Assembly (NCBI GenBank): GCA_011109175.1
Contig: RDEW01000015.1
Coordinates: 1,181,481-1,245,480, forward strand
Length of the DNA: 64,000 nucleotides
Reading direction: 5' to 3'
DNA from: Dicyema japonicum
Lineage: Eukaryota; Dicyemida; Rhombozoa; Dicyemidae
Shown here: positions 43,600 to 55,322 of the stretch, in pieces
How positions within the stretch are numbered: position 1 is the stretch's first letter
How the letters are laid out: each line of letters opens with the position of its first letter
Made by a program: the position numbers and the translations under genes
Notes under the pieces: generated by a model
The model's input: the letters and a program-made list of their open reading frames with translations, nothing else
Databases searched by the model: none
What the model was told of the DNA's origin: nothing

Positions 43600-44640
43600 T
43601 TATTATGTAAGACGTCTCTAAATGCAATGAATTAGTTCCTGGAATTAAATGAGTATGCTCTCTCACTGCTAAAGTACTACATAAGTGTTGTGGAGTCTGA
43701 GCCTAAAGAGTATGATGATATTGATGTCATCATCCGTAGATTATTCAGAGAGAACCATGTCCATGGGCTGGCAGCCAATAAGGAGAGACTATATTTACCC
43801 AGTGATAAATTCGGCTGTGGACTGTGTGGAGTAGTTCAACTAAGTGGGCGTATCCTTATGCGAATGCACGACAAGTGTGTCTGCTAGGAAGCAAGCCATA
43901 ATAACGACCGAGAAAATAGCAACTCACCTAGGCACTATCAGACCTTTTTTGTCTGCTAAGGATGGTGTTGATGATGGTGGACTAGTAAATGTGAAGGCGT
44001 TGATCGAATTACAATTTAATAGTTTGATGGAAAAGATCAACTTAAAAAGTTTTTATAAGGTCCTCTTTAGAGCATTGGACAACCCACAAGTCGGCCTTAA
44101 GTTGTCGACAATATGGCTAAAATACGGTTACAACTCACTTTGATCGGAGGAGTTGTACACGTATATGCAAGACCGCAATATTTTTTTGTCGATCAACAAA
44201 TGCATGTCCCCATTGTAAGTCAAGGAGCATGTCGGTTGATCATTTAGCCACCTGGTGCGGATCCATGCTCTGCCACGACTATGTGTGGAGGCATAACGAG
44301 GTAGTATGGTATTCACCACACCACTAAGTTGCGGACTCGAAGTGCAATCTGTGGTGGAGAACACCAGGGTCCAAATCAAAGTAGACAGTGTTGTCCGAAC
44401 CTCGGTGTTAGTAAAACAAAATAAAATGGACATTGTGGTACACGATAAGGAGTCTGACCAAGTCCTTGTCATAGAAGTTTGCATTACGTCTCAAGACCGT
44501 TTGCAGACTGTGGAGGTAGAGAAAAAAGAAGTATGACTTTCTTGCTAAAAAAATAGGACAGATGCTTGGTTCAAGGTCTTCGTTATTCCAATAGTGATGA
44601 CGTGGGAAGGAATTGCAACAAAGTATCACAAGGGTTATCT
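43600..44640 (+). mobile_element. RLE-2 LINE (R4/Dong/NeSL-like), C-terminal half
   Basis: Plus-strand pieces: PKEYDDIDVIIRRLFRENHV and LAANKERLYLPSDKFGCGLC (43700-43830), ARKQAIITTEKIATHLGTI, LSTIWLKYGYNSL, YMQDRNIFLSINKC (44160-44200), a zinc-finger-like CPHCKS...VDHLATWC...HDYVWRHNEVVW (44205-44310), RVQIKVDSVVRTSVLVKQNK then MDIVVHDKES and VLVIEVCITSQDRLQTVEVE (44370-44520). The usual KPDI of the nuclease is KMDI here, so the first catalytic Asp pair has lost its Pro. Several frame breaks. Confidence 0.8.
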
Positions 44641-44672
44641 AAGACAGCTAGATATAGATCGGAAGTTCCAAA

Positions 44673-44900
44673 CAGGGCTGTTGAGTCGGTAAAATATAGC
44701 ACGACTCCGACTACTTAAAAATTATTTCTTCGACTCCGACTCCGGTTAAATTAGTCAAACTTTGATCTTACAATTAATATTTGAATTTTGTCTTATACTA
44801 ATAAACAAAATTTGCGATCAAGAAGAAATCGGAGTCGACCTTTTTATCACTGACTCCGACTCCTCAAATATTATTTCTTCGACTCCGACTCCAAACCTAT
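44673..44900. mobile_element. hAT-type MITE remnant (GACTCCGACTCC)
   Basis: Begins CAGGGCTGTTGAGTCGG, a typical hAT non-autonomous terminus, and carries repeated CGACTCCGACTCC and the inverse GGAGTCGAC. The right end lacks a clean CAGCCCTG, so it is truncated. Confidence 0.6.
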
Positions 44901-44934
44901 CTGCAGTCCACTATTTTAATGCGAACTATAGAGA

Positions 44935-45215
44935 GCCATAAACTGGAGGATAGAAGGCAAAGCCCGGAGATGCCATATGGGCAGAGGGTTCAATTGGAAA
45001 AGGCGCTCTCGGAGTGATCAGCAACCAGAATCGAATATGCCTGAGGAGGCTGGCATACCTGGGTTCAAACCTTGGTGCAATCCATTCCAATTGAAGCTTC
45101 CACGCATATAAGACGCTTCTTGGATTAACGTGTGAAGCTGGCATCAGTAATTCATCACTGCGGAATCGGATTGGCATAGAAGACTCACATGCAACCAAAA
45201 AAAGTTAAAAACGCC
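44935..45215 (+). mobile_element. SINE, divergent head, shared core
   Basis: A B-box-like GGGTTCAAACCTTGG (about 45060) is followed by GAAGCTTCCACGCATATA, a mutated core (ACGTGTGAAGCTGGCATCAG), CACTGCGGAATCGGATTGGC, CTCACATGCAACCAAAAAAA. Older than the copies at 5609 and 28264. Confidence 0.65.
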
Positions 45216-45510
45216 CTCGATGTCTCACTTCTTTTTATGAACATGAACGAGTGACGGACTCAGGAGACGTTGGAAACCTGATGTTCTGAACGAAAGTAAC
45301 GTGTAGTGAAAATACGACGAAGGATCTAATTTCCTCGAACACCAAGTGAGCAAATGGTGATATAGCGACAGCGTGGCTACTCCCTCTCTTGATTGATTAT
45401 TTTGATGTAATAAATGAGCTAGTAGTAACACCTCAACAAGAATAAAGACTATTAACTCGCTAATATTCCTATTTAAGTTAATAAAAAAGTATATTTTTAT
45501 AAGCGAAAAC

Positions 45511-48500
45511 TCAACTAACAACAACATTAGTAGAACTAATACAATATGAAACACACTTACCCAGTATAACCTCCAATTCAATCACATAAGTCCCTTCCTC
45601 TATAAAAATAATCTGACAGTTATAGTTATTCTCCAAACACACACGAGTGTACAACATGCCAACACCGATAAAACACTCATCTACAACAGCCTTATCCTTA
45701 GAACGCACTGAAACCCTCCAATGGGCACGCCACAACAACTCAGGGCTACAAATGTCCCCAATAGACGCTTCAATAGAGACAACCTCGTCAACTTTACATG
45801 GAGAGTCCTCAGCACGCCCAAACCAATCAATCTTACAATCTTTAATGAGAAGTAAGCATACCAGAACTACGAAATGGACAGTAATATGCAGCACTCAGAT
45901 GTCGAGTCTTCCAAGGAACGTTAGAAATGTCGAAGGTCGACTCTATTTTGGTATCCTTCATGTAAACATGACAGATTATGGGAAGTTGGGCCCTCATTGA
46001 CTCCAATACTCTATCATTGGCCTCGGCAAATATAAGGGACATTTTCTCACAGCTAAGACAGTCCATTTCCATCACAAATCTCAAATTATCACAAAATCAC
46101 TTTCTACTTTCATTCTCCTCCAATTTGACAGGCTCAGTTTTTCCGGTACAAATCTCGATATTGCAGAAAGCCCGTATTTTTAGGGAGATCTGAGCACGTG
46201 CACTGCAAAAACATCATAAATATACTAAGGAGGACCGCACGAGCGAATACTAAAGTGCCGGACTGCAAATGGAAGACGTCTTTCCACGGAAATCAGCATT
46301 TTCAATAAACGATAATAGTTATTGTTAGAAGAATACGAGATGATGTGCTCAGTGAGAATATCACAGGACTCAGTCCCCTCAATGAATCGATCCCTCACGG
46401 CGAATTTAATGAATACATGTCCGTGTGGATCAATGGGGGGACTGTCTGAAGTAACAACATAGAAATCAAATGAATCTGCTAATATTAAAGAAAATACTAT
46501 TTCTGTTGTTTGTTGTGTGCTCCAATCGTGTTATAATCACATCTGAGGCATTTGACATACATATTGATGAGTAAACCGTAGAGTTGGCGAACAATATCAA
46601 ATTTAATTTAATCACGTGGTTTTCAAAGTCAAGGATAACCTCCTTTATTGACGTTTTTTGATCTTGTATGAAAAAAACAATGGGAGTTCATCAACAACTT
46701 CCACAGGGGGGTTACCCAGGTCACTTACAGGTAAAAATGTGGAAATACCAAAAAAAGTGGCTTCAATCCCTACAATTCATTAACCCTCTAACCCTCAACC
46801 CTGAGTGACCCAGTCGTAAGAGGAAGAACTTTCAATGTGGCTATATGTCTGGAGAATGGGAGGACTGTGAATGAAACAGGAGGAATAAAGGTTTTTATTC
46901 CAGTTATTTTGATGATCTATTAATAATATTACAAATATAACAAAATTTGTCAAATCATACTCGAATGAGTGAGGATTCCTTATTTCCACCTCAAGAACAC
47001 ACGCACACTGTTTCACCCATAATATCTTCTCTGTCTTTTTCATCCCTGGTGTGTATATAAAGGGGGAGGAGCTTTGAATTTCGTCATTATAGTCCACGTT
47101 GGGTACCAAATTGGGGGGAAGGGGGTTGTACCTCACATCGCTTGGTTAGAAATCAAATCAAACCAAATATAAAACAAATTATTGATGGTTGGTCGTTTCT
47201 GAGAATGACAGACAATTTGAGGTAGTATTTGAAAATTTTCGACATGGGAGAACTCAGTAGCGAAATTATGGAAGATTGAACCGTTTGTGATGGCGGAATG
47301 ACGGTAAAGTTGGTAAAGGCCGAACCCCTTGTAGTGTTGCTGCACAGAAAGTGCTGAGTGTTGGTCTAATAAGCCACATTTGATCATCTTTTCGACAGAA
47401 TTTAATAGCAGTTCGATAATGCTGTTGGTTATCAAAGGCCATACTGATATTATACAGATTTATACTTGTATTTAAGGTCTTAGTGTCATCAAAAAGACTA
47501 AAGACATTTGCAAACTGTAGAATAAGTCCATGTGCACGACAGACTTCTTCATTGGTTTTTGGGTCCTCAACAAACTCCCCCAAAACAGAGAGCACATACA
47601 GTTGGTAGAAAAATCCAACTTTTCGGTGACATTTCAAAAGTCGGTAGAACTTTGAGTGTTGTAAAAAAGTGTGTGCCTAATTAATCAATATTACCAACTC
47701 TATTAATGTGCTTTATTGACATTGAGGACCGAACAGATGACTCTAAGAAAAAATGGCTGTTCAATATGTCCTAGAAATCAGTCAATCGCCAAACCCTTGA
47801 AAAAACGAGTAGTTGAAACCCACTATTGAGAGCTCACACTCCAACATACTGGACCATTCGGCCTAAACTTATCCATGCAAATCAACCTTAGCATAGACAT
47901 CCAGTACTAATTTTATATTCTCTAACAGATCGGATGTGAATTTGAGGAACGACTTTTTTACGCTTAAATTCAAGTTACTATGATAAACAGGCAACGTCAC
48001 TCTCTCAAGCCAAAGTAGTAAGCCACAATGAACCCTTCGAAGATACCTACAATCAACAAGACAAGCAACCTCCAATCCAGTAAAAGTTATCAAAGTCCTT
48101 GAATCGTTCGTAGCTGATCAGATATAGGTCTATGGCTTGTTCAAAACACCCAATTAAGAGACTCAGGTCAGCCACATACTTTCGGTTTCTCCCCAAAGTG
48201 TACTTTTTCATCTCTCTGACTTTAAAAGAACTATAACTTTTTAGTGAATCTTGTATGATCTTGTGTCTCCATTTCTATGGGAGTAAAGGTGACGGGAGTT
48301 TCTATATCAGCGTTAATCCAATTGAAGACTCTGGAATACAAAACACAGCCAATTTGGTAACAGAACTGGTCCATGAAGGTTGAAAGCTCTCTTTCTATGT
48401 TATCAGTGGCAGACAAGAAGGAAGCTCGCAAATCCTTGTCTTTCAAAACAAAGGAAGATGTTGACGGCGACCGGAGACCGATGGCTCTGTCATCTTGCAC

Positions 48501-49061
48501 AAGCAATTCAGGCTTAATATTTAGTGAGTCGATGGATTTTGACCTCATTATGGTAACAGGGGGAGACAAGTCACCTTCTATTGACATTCGATGAGATAAT
48601 TTGCTATTTTGGTTAATTTCGATAAAAAATAAATGTGAGTCTATCAGTGTTTGCGAATATTTTTTTTGAATTTGCTTGAATTTTTCCACAATATCATTGA
48701 GTTCTGAGTTTGACTTCGGAAAATTGGAAAAACCTACAAGACCGAAGATCTAAAGTAATACTAATTAAACTTGTCTGTGAGCCTGTAAGCAACCCCATGC
48801 TACACTGTGTGGGTTACATGAACGAAGATATCGTGGGCGACAATGAGAATTTTTTATTTGAAATGGACCACAACGTGAGGACACAATATTACAGATTCGG
48901 CGATAGCTCTTGTGACTAAGAGATAAATCTGGGTATTTTTATTACAGCAAACCAATGTTATTGAGTAGTATCGGAAATGAGATATAATCCGATATAGAAG
49001 CCTCTGAGTTTAATTTTATTGAGTTTTGTTCTTCATAACAAGTTTTCGTGGCTAACCACAT
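45511..49061 (-). CDS. TRAPPC9: TRAPPC9 (TRS120/NIBP), TRAPP II subunit
   Basis: Large subunit of the TRAPP II tethering complex, acting at the trans-Golgi as part of a Rab GEF. Proposed start ATG 49061 (MWLATKTCYEEQNS..ISDYI). After short introns the N-terminus reads SYRRICNIVSS, then AWGCLQAHRQ|IFGLVGF and FKQIQKKYSQTLIDSHLFF (48670), equivalent to EWGDFQTHRKVVGL and EIYGSTLYDSRLF of TRAPPC9. NIERELSTFMDQFCYQIGCV follows. Middle: SSPFIYTPGMKKTEKILWVK, CVLEVEIRNPHSFEYDLTNF (47090-46940; TRAPPC9 SPFIYSP, QWVQGDVCEVQL), LPLTTGSLRVEG|IEATFFGI. C-terminus: KDCKIDWFGRAEDSPCKVDE and IFIEEGTYVIELEVIL (45840-45550). Introns are about 21-25 nt. I place the stop at 45511; splicing of 45539-45563 instead would extend the frame to about 45225. 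The exact exon chain between 47650 and 48230 was not resolved. Confidence 0.9.
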
Positions 49062-49149
49062 TAAAAAAAGTAAAATAATTAATATAGTAAGTTCAATTTA
49101 TTTTATATTTATTAATATGTTTTTAATATATTTCATCCATAGCGTTGCG

Positions 49150-51180
49150 TTATGTGGTCTACCAATTCAAAAGGATTTGGAAACGCCTAGGGGGCACCTA
49201 ATGCCCACCGAAAAAGGACCGATAGACCCCATCCCCCTGGAGACATTCTCGTCCCCAGGGATTCATTTTGCAGAAGATCGAACCTTCCCAGAGGAAATCC
49301 ACACCCCATTGAAAAGAAAAACACTTTAAGGCTCTCAGCTAGACATAACTGGAATTAAAAGAAAAATCAGGGAACTCCGCTCACTCCTGGCTTGTCAAAA
49401 GATTAATGTTGCGATGATTCAAGAGACCAAACTCTCTTTTAATGACCCTACCCTTACATTTCCAGGATACAAAGCAATCAGAAAGGACATAGAGAAAAAA
49501 GAGGCGGAGGACTGCTCACTCTATTCAAAAAGAACTTGAAATCAGAGACATCTCCTCGGAAGTGAGGAAACTTGTTGAGGATGATGATTTAGCAGAAATA
49601 ATTGGAATCTCGCTCGGGAAAACGGAAGGAAGACTATGCCTTGCGAATATCTACGTTCTGCTTACTGGTTCCTGCCCAAAGAGCTATGTTATGCCAAACC
49701 TATCAAGACTTTTTTCCTTCGATGAGATCAGCATCTGCGGGGATTTGAATGCGAAGCATCCCTTATGGCTATCAACTCAACTAGCTGACATGAGAGGGAA
49801 ACTATTATCTCAAACGGACTCCTTAACTATATTGAATGATCCATCGAGAAAATAAATAAGGACACCACTGAGAGAGACAGATAAACCTACCTCACCGGAC
49901 GCAACACTCTGTTCATCGTCGCTTTCATCAAAAATTGATTGGTCAGTCCTCTACGAACAAGAAGCGACCATAATCCAACTGTGGTGAAGATCAAAAGAGA
50001 GGCCAACGTGAGGGGAATTCCTAGCAGCTACAATTACAAAGGTGCTAACTGGAAATTGTATCGCAAAATCTCAGAAGATAAATTGAAGAATTGTTACTTG
50101 GATAGCTTCAGTTTTCTAGAGAATGCCATCAGCTACTTTACCCAAATAATCTTGAAAGCAGGATCAAGGGCTATACTTAAACATTAGTCTTATGTTCCAT
50201 TAACAAGGCCTTTGATTCTATTTCGAGAAAAATATTATCAAAGAAAATTTTCCAGTCTGAGATCCCGGGGAAGCTTAAACTTTGGATAACAAATTTCTTA
50301 AGTGAACGGAGGGGACGTGTATGCCTCGGAGGACTGAAATCAGTCTCGCGTCTTCTCCCAAACGGTGTCCCCAAGGATCTCCTTTATCTCCCGCTTTATT
50401 CAATTTATACCTGACCGACCTCCCGCCACCGGAATCCAATAACGATGTTCTACTCTCATATGCTGACGACATTGTTTTGGCTTCGCGTGATCGGGATATC
50501 CAAAATGCTACAGAAAGATTACAAATTAACCTGGACCGACTCAACGCCTGAGTAATGAAGAACCGACTCACGGTAAATTCCAGAAAGTCGGTCACGTCTA
50601 TGTTTACTTCGGACAAAAGGTTGGGGAAGAAGACTGTCACCTTAAAATTGGACAACGTTGAAATCCCCTTCAGCAAATGTAAGAAGATCTTGGGCGTGAC
50701 ATTGGATACCAACTTATGTTTGTTGCCACACGTGGCAAACATTGTTCTGAAGTGCGAGAAGAAAATCAATGTATTGAAATGTTTATCTGGAATATGGAAG
50801 ACCGGTACCCACCCGGTCTTGATGAATATCTACAAACAATACATTGAACCATGGTTCTCGTACGCGTGTGCTTTGTGGGGACCTTCATTATTATGGACGA
50901 ATACCAAGAAAATCGAGGACGTACAAAAGAAGGCCTTCAGAGTCACGGAGCGGTGGACTTGTGGGAGACACAGAACCGGACCGACTACTCTGGAGGCCCT
51001 CATAAAACTAATCACCGGCATTCGGGAAAATGGCCCTGCAAATACAGTCAGCCGCCCAGTACGAGCTTGTGTGGGCACGAGGGAAGAGCACCGGGAAAGG
51101 ATGAGAATTTTGGTGGAACGCATCGGGATCACGTGATAGTTAGTTTGGTTTTACCGTGGTCTTGGATGTTAAACAATAAT
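49150..51180 (+). mobile_element. Jockey-like LINE family A, endonuclease plus reverse transcriptase
   Basis: Most complete family A copy. AP endonuclease: GIKRKIRELRSLLACQKINV then AMIQETKLSFND (49340-49450), GISLGKTEGRLCLANIYVLL, ISICGDLNAKHPLWLSTQLA (49725-49780), TRSDHNPTVVKIKR (49950). The first half of the reverse transcriptase is deleted around 50190. The palm resumes with INKAFDSISRKILSKKIF, LPNGVPQGSPLSPALFNLYL, LLSYADDIVLASRD (catalytic YADD intact, 50450-50480), then KILGVTLDTNLCLLPHVANI and YIEPWFSYACALWGPSLLW, ending EHRERMRILVERIGIT at 51136. The 3' UTR is as in other family A copies. Several frameshifts and the deletion make it inactive. Confidence 0.88.
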
Positions 51181-51184
51181 TATG

Positions 51185-52620
51185 GAAACAGGCACTAATA
51201 CGGCTAATACTAAAACCAGGAGGACCGAGAGATGACCCAGCGTCTTTTAGACCGGTGTCACAACTATCTCCCATGTCAAAAATCCTGGAGAAGATTGTGC
51301 TCGGGAGAATAAAAGAATTTTTATTAGAGAGCCCTTTTTAACATGGATTCAAAAATGAGAGATCCACGTCTACATACTAGCAAACATCAACCGACTGCAT
51401 TCGAGTAGGATTCACAACCAACCCAAGACACTATAAACAGTGCTCTGCTCGAGGAAGATTCTATCGAAAAAAATATTTCAATCGGAGATCCCAGGGAAAC
51501 TAAAGCTTTGAATCACTAACTTCCTAAGTGGACGAAGAGGACATGTTTGCCTCGGAGGTCTGAAATCAATCTCACGGCTTTTTTCCAACGGAGTCCCTCA
51601 AGGATCTCCTTTATCACCTGCTCTGTTTAACCTTTTTCTGGCTGATCTCCCGACTCTTGAATCTGATAATTATGTTTTATTTTCCTATGCGGATGATAGT
51701 GTGTTGGCTTCGCGAGATCAGGACATCCAGAAGGCTACAGAAAGAATACAAATTAACCCGGACAGGCTTAATGCCTGGATAATGGAAAACCGGCTCATGG
51801 TGAATGCAGAGAAGTCGTCTAAGTCACTCTTTAATAATAATAATAAAGCCTTTTCACGAGAGCCATAGTATTTTATAGCTACGCATAGGCAGGACACACA
51901 CTTTATTTAAGTAAAGAACAGTTAATTTTAACTAATCGTAGAACCAAGGAATGATCTTCACTTCTTTTTTTTTTCTTGTGTGAGTGTCCTTTCTAGACAA
52001 TCCGGTTCCGCAGTGAATATCCACTGATGACGGCGTCACTCGTCAAACCAACAGACAAAAGATTGGGAAGGAAGATAGTCACCTTTAAGTTAAACAAGGT
52101 CGACATCTCTTTCAATAGATGTCAAAGGATCTTGGGTATGACAATTGATATGCATCTCTTTTTGACACCACACAGAGAAAACATTCTATTGAAATGCAAG
52201 AAGAAACTGAACGTATTGAGAAGTTTATCGGAAATATGGAAAAGTGGTACTCACCTCGTGCTGATGAAATTGTACAAACAGTACATCGAGCCATGTTTCT
52301 CATATGCATGCGCGTTGTGGGGTCCGTTTATATCTTGGACAAATATGAGGAAAATTTAGGAAATGCAAAAGAGGCTTACAGAGTAACGGGGCATTGGATT
52401 TGTGAAGATCATCGACCCGAACCTACGCCTCTGGAGGCCCTTATGAAACTAGACTGCAGATCACGGGAAGTTGGCCCTGAAAATTCAAGCAGCCGTCCTG
52501 TACGTTCATGCGCGGGCACGAAGGAAGAACACCGGGCAAAGATGAGGTCTTTGTTAGAATGCATCGGGATCACGTGATAATTAATTTTGTTTTACCGTGG
52601 TCTTGGGTTAAATAAATAAA
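51185..52620 (+). mobile_element. LINE family A copy split by a SINE
   Basis: Left part (51185-51831): PGGPRDDPASFRPVSQLSPM, SKILEKIVLGRIKEFLLESP, HGFKNERSTSTY, decayed NGVPQGSPLSPALFN and YADD regions. Right part (52049-52620): TDKRLGRKIVTFKLNKVDI, RCQRILGMTIDMHLFLTPH, CALWGPFISWTNMRK, then the 3' UTR and AAATAAATAAAATAAAA tail. A reversed SINE occupies 51832-52048. The left part supplies the reverse transcriptase region missing from the copy upstream. Confidence 0.82.
51832..52048 (-). mobile_element. SINE, 5'-truncated, inserted in LINE family A
   Basis: Reverse-oriented: on the plus strand TAATAATAATAATAAAGCC (tail), AGAGCCATAGTATTTTATAGC, GAACAGTTAATTTTAACTAA, CTTTCTAGACAATCCGGTTC, and the core CTGATGACGGCGTCACTCGT; it stops before the tRNA head. 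Confidence 0.85.
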
Positions 52621-52649
52621 ATAAAAATCGAAGAATCGCCTAATTACTA

Positions 52650-52830
52650 TCAGTGAAAAGGCCGTCGTGACTGTGAAGGTCCAGTCACTCGACCGATACG
52701 TGCTTGTGTGGGGTCGAGAGAGGAGCATCGGGCCAAGATGAAATCCCTGCTAGTGCGTGCTGGGATCACGTGATTAGTTATTTTGTGTAACCGTGGTCTC
52801 TGGTGTTATTATTATTAATATTTATAATAG
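52650..52830 (+). mobile_element. Jockey-like LINE 3' end
   Basis: Encodes STRPIRACVGSREEHRAKMK then SLLVRAGIT and a 3' UTR AACCGTGGTCTCTGGTG followed by TTATTATTATTAAT. Related to family A (RPVRACVGTREEHRERM), though its tail is different. Confidence 0.7.
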
Positions 52831-52844
52831 TGACGAATTTTTTG

Positions 52845-53095
52845 ATGACTCAGTCAGTGTAATAAGTTTGGACCAAAATCATAAGGTCCTCAGTTCGAAT
52901 ATCGCTGCTGTCCATTCAGTTGAAGGTTTCACACATCTAGGATGCTTTGGGATTTACGAGTGACGCAGTCATCAGTGTTTCTCTTTTGGAATTCAGACAA
53001 ACAAAAAGAATGAGAAGTCGAGAACCCTTACAATGTCTTGGATAAAACTAGATTAATTAACATTACTGTTCTTACTTTTAAAATAAAATGTGAGT
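52845..53095 (+). mobile_element. SINE, second tRNA-head subfamily
   Basis: ACCAAAATCATAAGGTCC, CAGTTCGAATATCGCTGCTG, GAAGGTTTCACACATCTAGG, core TTACGAGTGACGCAGTCATC, then GAGAAGTCGAGAACCCTTAC and TTAACATTACTGTTCTTAC. Matches the copy at 15690-15895 along its whole length. Confidence 0.75.
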
Positions 53096-53859
53096 TCGGT
53101 CTAAGGTGAGGTTTAAGTAATGAAAACATTACTTACTTCTTATCGGGAGGGCTGTTTTTATTAAAATCCACTACATTTTGTTCCATATTAACTCCCCCAA
53201 TAAAAATGCCGAAAGCTCTCAAGCATATAGCCTCTATGGATCGAGTATATTTTTTCGACTTTCAAAGCCGCACAAGCGTAACTTATAGTTGAAAAAATAA
53301 CTTGGTGGAGCAATAAAGTGATGCGGATGTACATAGATTAAGGAGTAGGAAAATTAAGAAAAATAACTGAATAAGACTACCTCTTGTTTTATTTCATATT
53401 TTTTAATTTAATAAATTAAAAAAATTAAATTTTTCACACCAATCATATTTGAAAAAATACGGATAAAGCAGTAAAATAACTGATGAGTTATAAAACAGTC
53501 CAATTTTTCATGTGATTGAACTGAACTATGATATAGGTCACGTGGTCATTTGTTTAATATACTTGTGACTTCGAATCCACTGAAAATCCAGTGTTATACT
53601 ATACAGTTTGTCATAATTCCACAAACACCGTAAACCGCAGATATACTTTTTGTCTTAACTTCTACTGCAAAGCATTTTGATTCAAGGCTCATTTTCTTGG
53701 AAATTGTCTCTTTATTCACGTGTCTTAATTTTTTCAATGTTTATATATTTACCCCACACGTGTAGGATTTTATAGAATATGTTTAATTAAAATGTATATT
53801 CTTATCCGCTATCGATCTATTAATTTATATTTTAGTTGTTCCCCGTCGATACCACCGAA
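53096..53859. other. AT-rich intergenic DNA
   Basis: No gene or repeat recognised. The segment just before 53836 ends TTATATTTTAG, which could be an intron acceptor for the next gene. Confidence 0.45.
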
Positions 53860-54180
53860 ATGGACAATGATTCCCCTATCAAAAGTACATGTATACAATA
53901 TATTCTAGTTCGTGGAGGGAGATTTTGTTTCTGTTTGATGTGTGTTTATTACATTTTGAATGGTTGGGAGGTACTCGATAATACATCTCATTTATGCACT
54001 TTTGAAGGATGTGGAGAAAAATTTGACACTCCTCTCAAATTCAAGGCCCATATTCTCTACCATGACCCTAACCACATGTATGTCTGTCCCTGGCCAAATT
54101 GCACTAAGTTTAAAAATCTTGGAGAATTTGAGAATCATATTGTCACGGAACATCTCTACGGGTTTAATCCCTTCTATTAG
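53860..54180 (+). CDS. small protein with two C2H2 zinc fingers
   Basis: From ATG 53860 (MDNDSPIK) the frame runs to TAG 54178. The C-terminal half has two classic fingers: CTFEGCGEKF...FKAHILYH (C-x4-C-x12-H-x3-H) and CPWPNCTKF...FENHIVTEH (C-x4-C-x12-H-x4-H), separated by a seven-residue linker (DPNHMYV). The two fingers probably bind DNA, RNA or protein. The N-terminal half contains RFCFCLMCVYYILNGWEVLD, unusually hydrophobic for such a protein. A 24-nt GT-AG segment at about 53885-53908 could be an intron with conserved phase, giving about 99 aa. More 5' exons may be missed. Family not identified. Confidence 0.6.
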   Translation: MDNDSPIKSTCIQYILVRGGRFCFCLMCVYYILNGWEVLDNTSHLCTFEGCGEKFDTPLKFKAHILYHDPNHMYVCPWPNCTKFKNLGEFENHIVTEHLYGFNPFY

Positions 54181-54239
54181 TAATAATTATTTTACATTGT
54201 TTTTCTTTTAGTAATATATATTGAGATAAATGTTAATCA

Positions 54240-55080
54240 CTGATCGGCTTCACTCAAGTGACCACAATGTGTGTTTTTGTTTTGAGAAGGAAGTCATGGA
54301 AAATTTGACAAATTGACGATCTTTGTTTGTGTTGATGATAAGTATCTGATTTCTTGTTAAGTCAACGGATCTGTAACGATTGAGTGTACGACTTTTAAGT
54401 AATTTCTTGAACGTAGGGTTTACAGTTTCAAGTTTGTTGATTAAGAATTGATAATTGTATCATGGTTCGTGCTTGTGTAGATAATCTGGGATATATTTTT
54501 AAAACATATATTCAGAATTCTCCAATATCCAACTCCATCTTCATTAATTTTAAAGATCGATCATTGAACAGTTCAAAAAGTTCTTCATTTTCTTTAACAG
54601 ATAATTGTTCCGACTGTGACACAAGAAAAGGATTTCGCATCTAAAAAATATTTAAGAATTATAACCCAATCGAATTTTTCAGTTTCTATGTCTGGAAAAT
54701 AGGCATCAATTTTGTTTTCCAAAATTATTAAATGTTCATTAATCAGTCCCTGTATTGCTTCACCATTATATCCTTATTATAATTAAAATATAAAATAAAC
54801 CATTAGAATTAGGAAACATAGTATAATCGCCATCTAAAACTCTTTTTCTTCAAAAACTGATTTTCATTTTTAAGGAATTCAATTTGTCTGTCGGCGATAA
54901 AATAGTTTCAGAATTTCCCTGCATACTTGCATTAACATTACTTAATATTTGTAAAATATCTAACAAATAGGCAAGTTTTATAGACCACAATGCATTCTGA
55001 ATTTTTTAAACAAATTCACAAAAAAGTAAATAAATTTATTCTAATTTTTATTTAGCTGCCAGCACACTAGACATTGTCTC
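54240..55080 (-). mobile_element. hAT transposase remnant
   Basis: Minus-strand translation shows KKIQNALWSIKLAYLLDILQ, QILSNVNASMQGNSETI and LNSLKMKISF (55010-54850), then KIDAYFPDIETEKFDWVI (about 54700) and LSVKENEELFELFNDRSLKL, KMELDIGEF*IYVLKIYPRL (54600-54480). These are successive blocks of ZBED5/SCAND3-like hAT transposases (LAFLVDITQHLNxLN..LQG; LSLEQEEELIEL). Stops are frequent. It resembles, but does not overlap in content with, the internally deleted element at 14149-15536. Confidence 0.75.
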
Positions 55081-55322
55081 GCGGCACACTAAGTACTAGG
55101 AATTCGTGTGGATGTGAAGGTACTATTTATTGGGTTCCTGGATTTATTAACAGGCAACCAGATACAAGGATATCACCATTGTAAGTTCATCAAGACTCTA
55201 CCATCTCGCATTCCTCCCCAGGACCCCAAAAATCGTTGTATGTGATGAAAATAGACAAATATCAATGATGATCATGTTGTGGTAAGAGGGTAGGTCAAAT
55301 CTGACATTTCAGCTAATCAACG

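Noticed and set aside
48373-48919. Plus-strand open stretches opposite TRAPPC9
   Set aside because: They are shadows of TRAPPC9 exons; the minus strand matches the family in order.
53096-53859. A missed gene upstream of the zinc-finger protein
   Set aside because: No motif or phase-consistent exon chain could be found on either strand.
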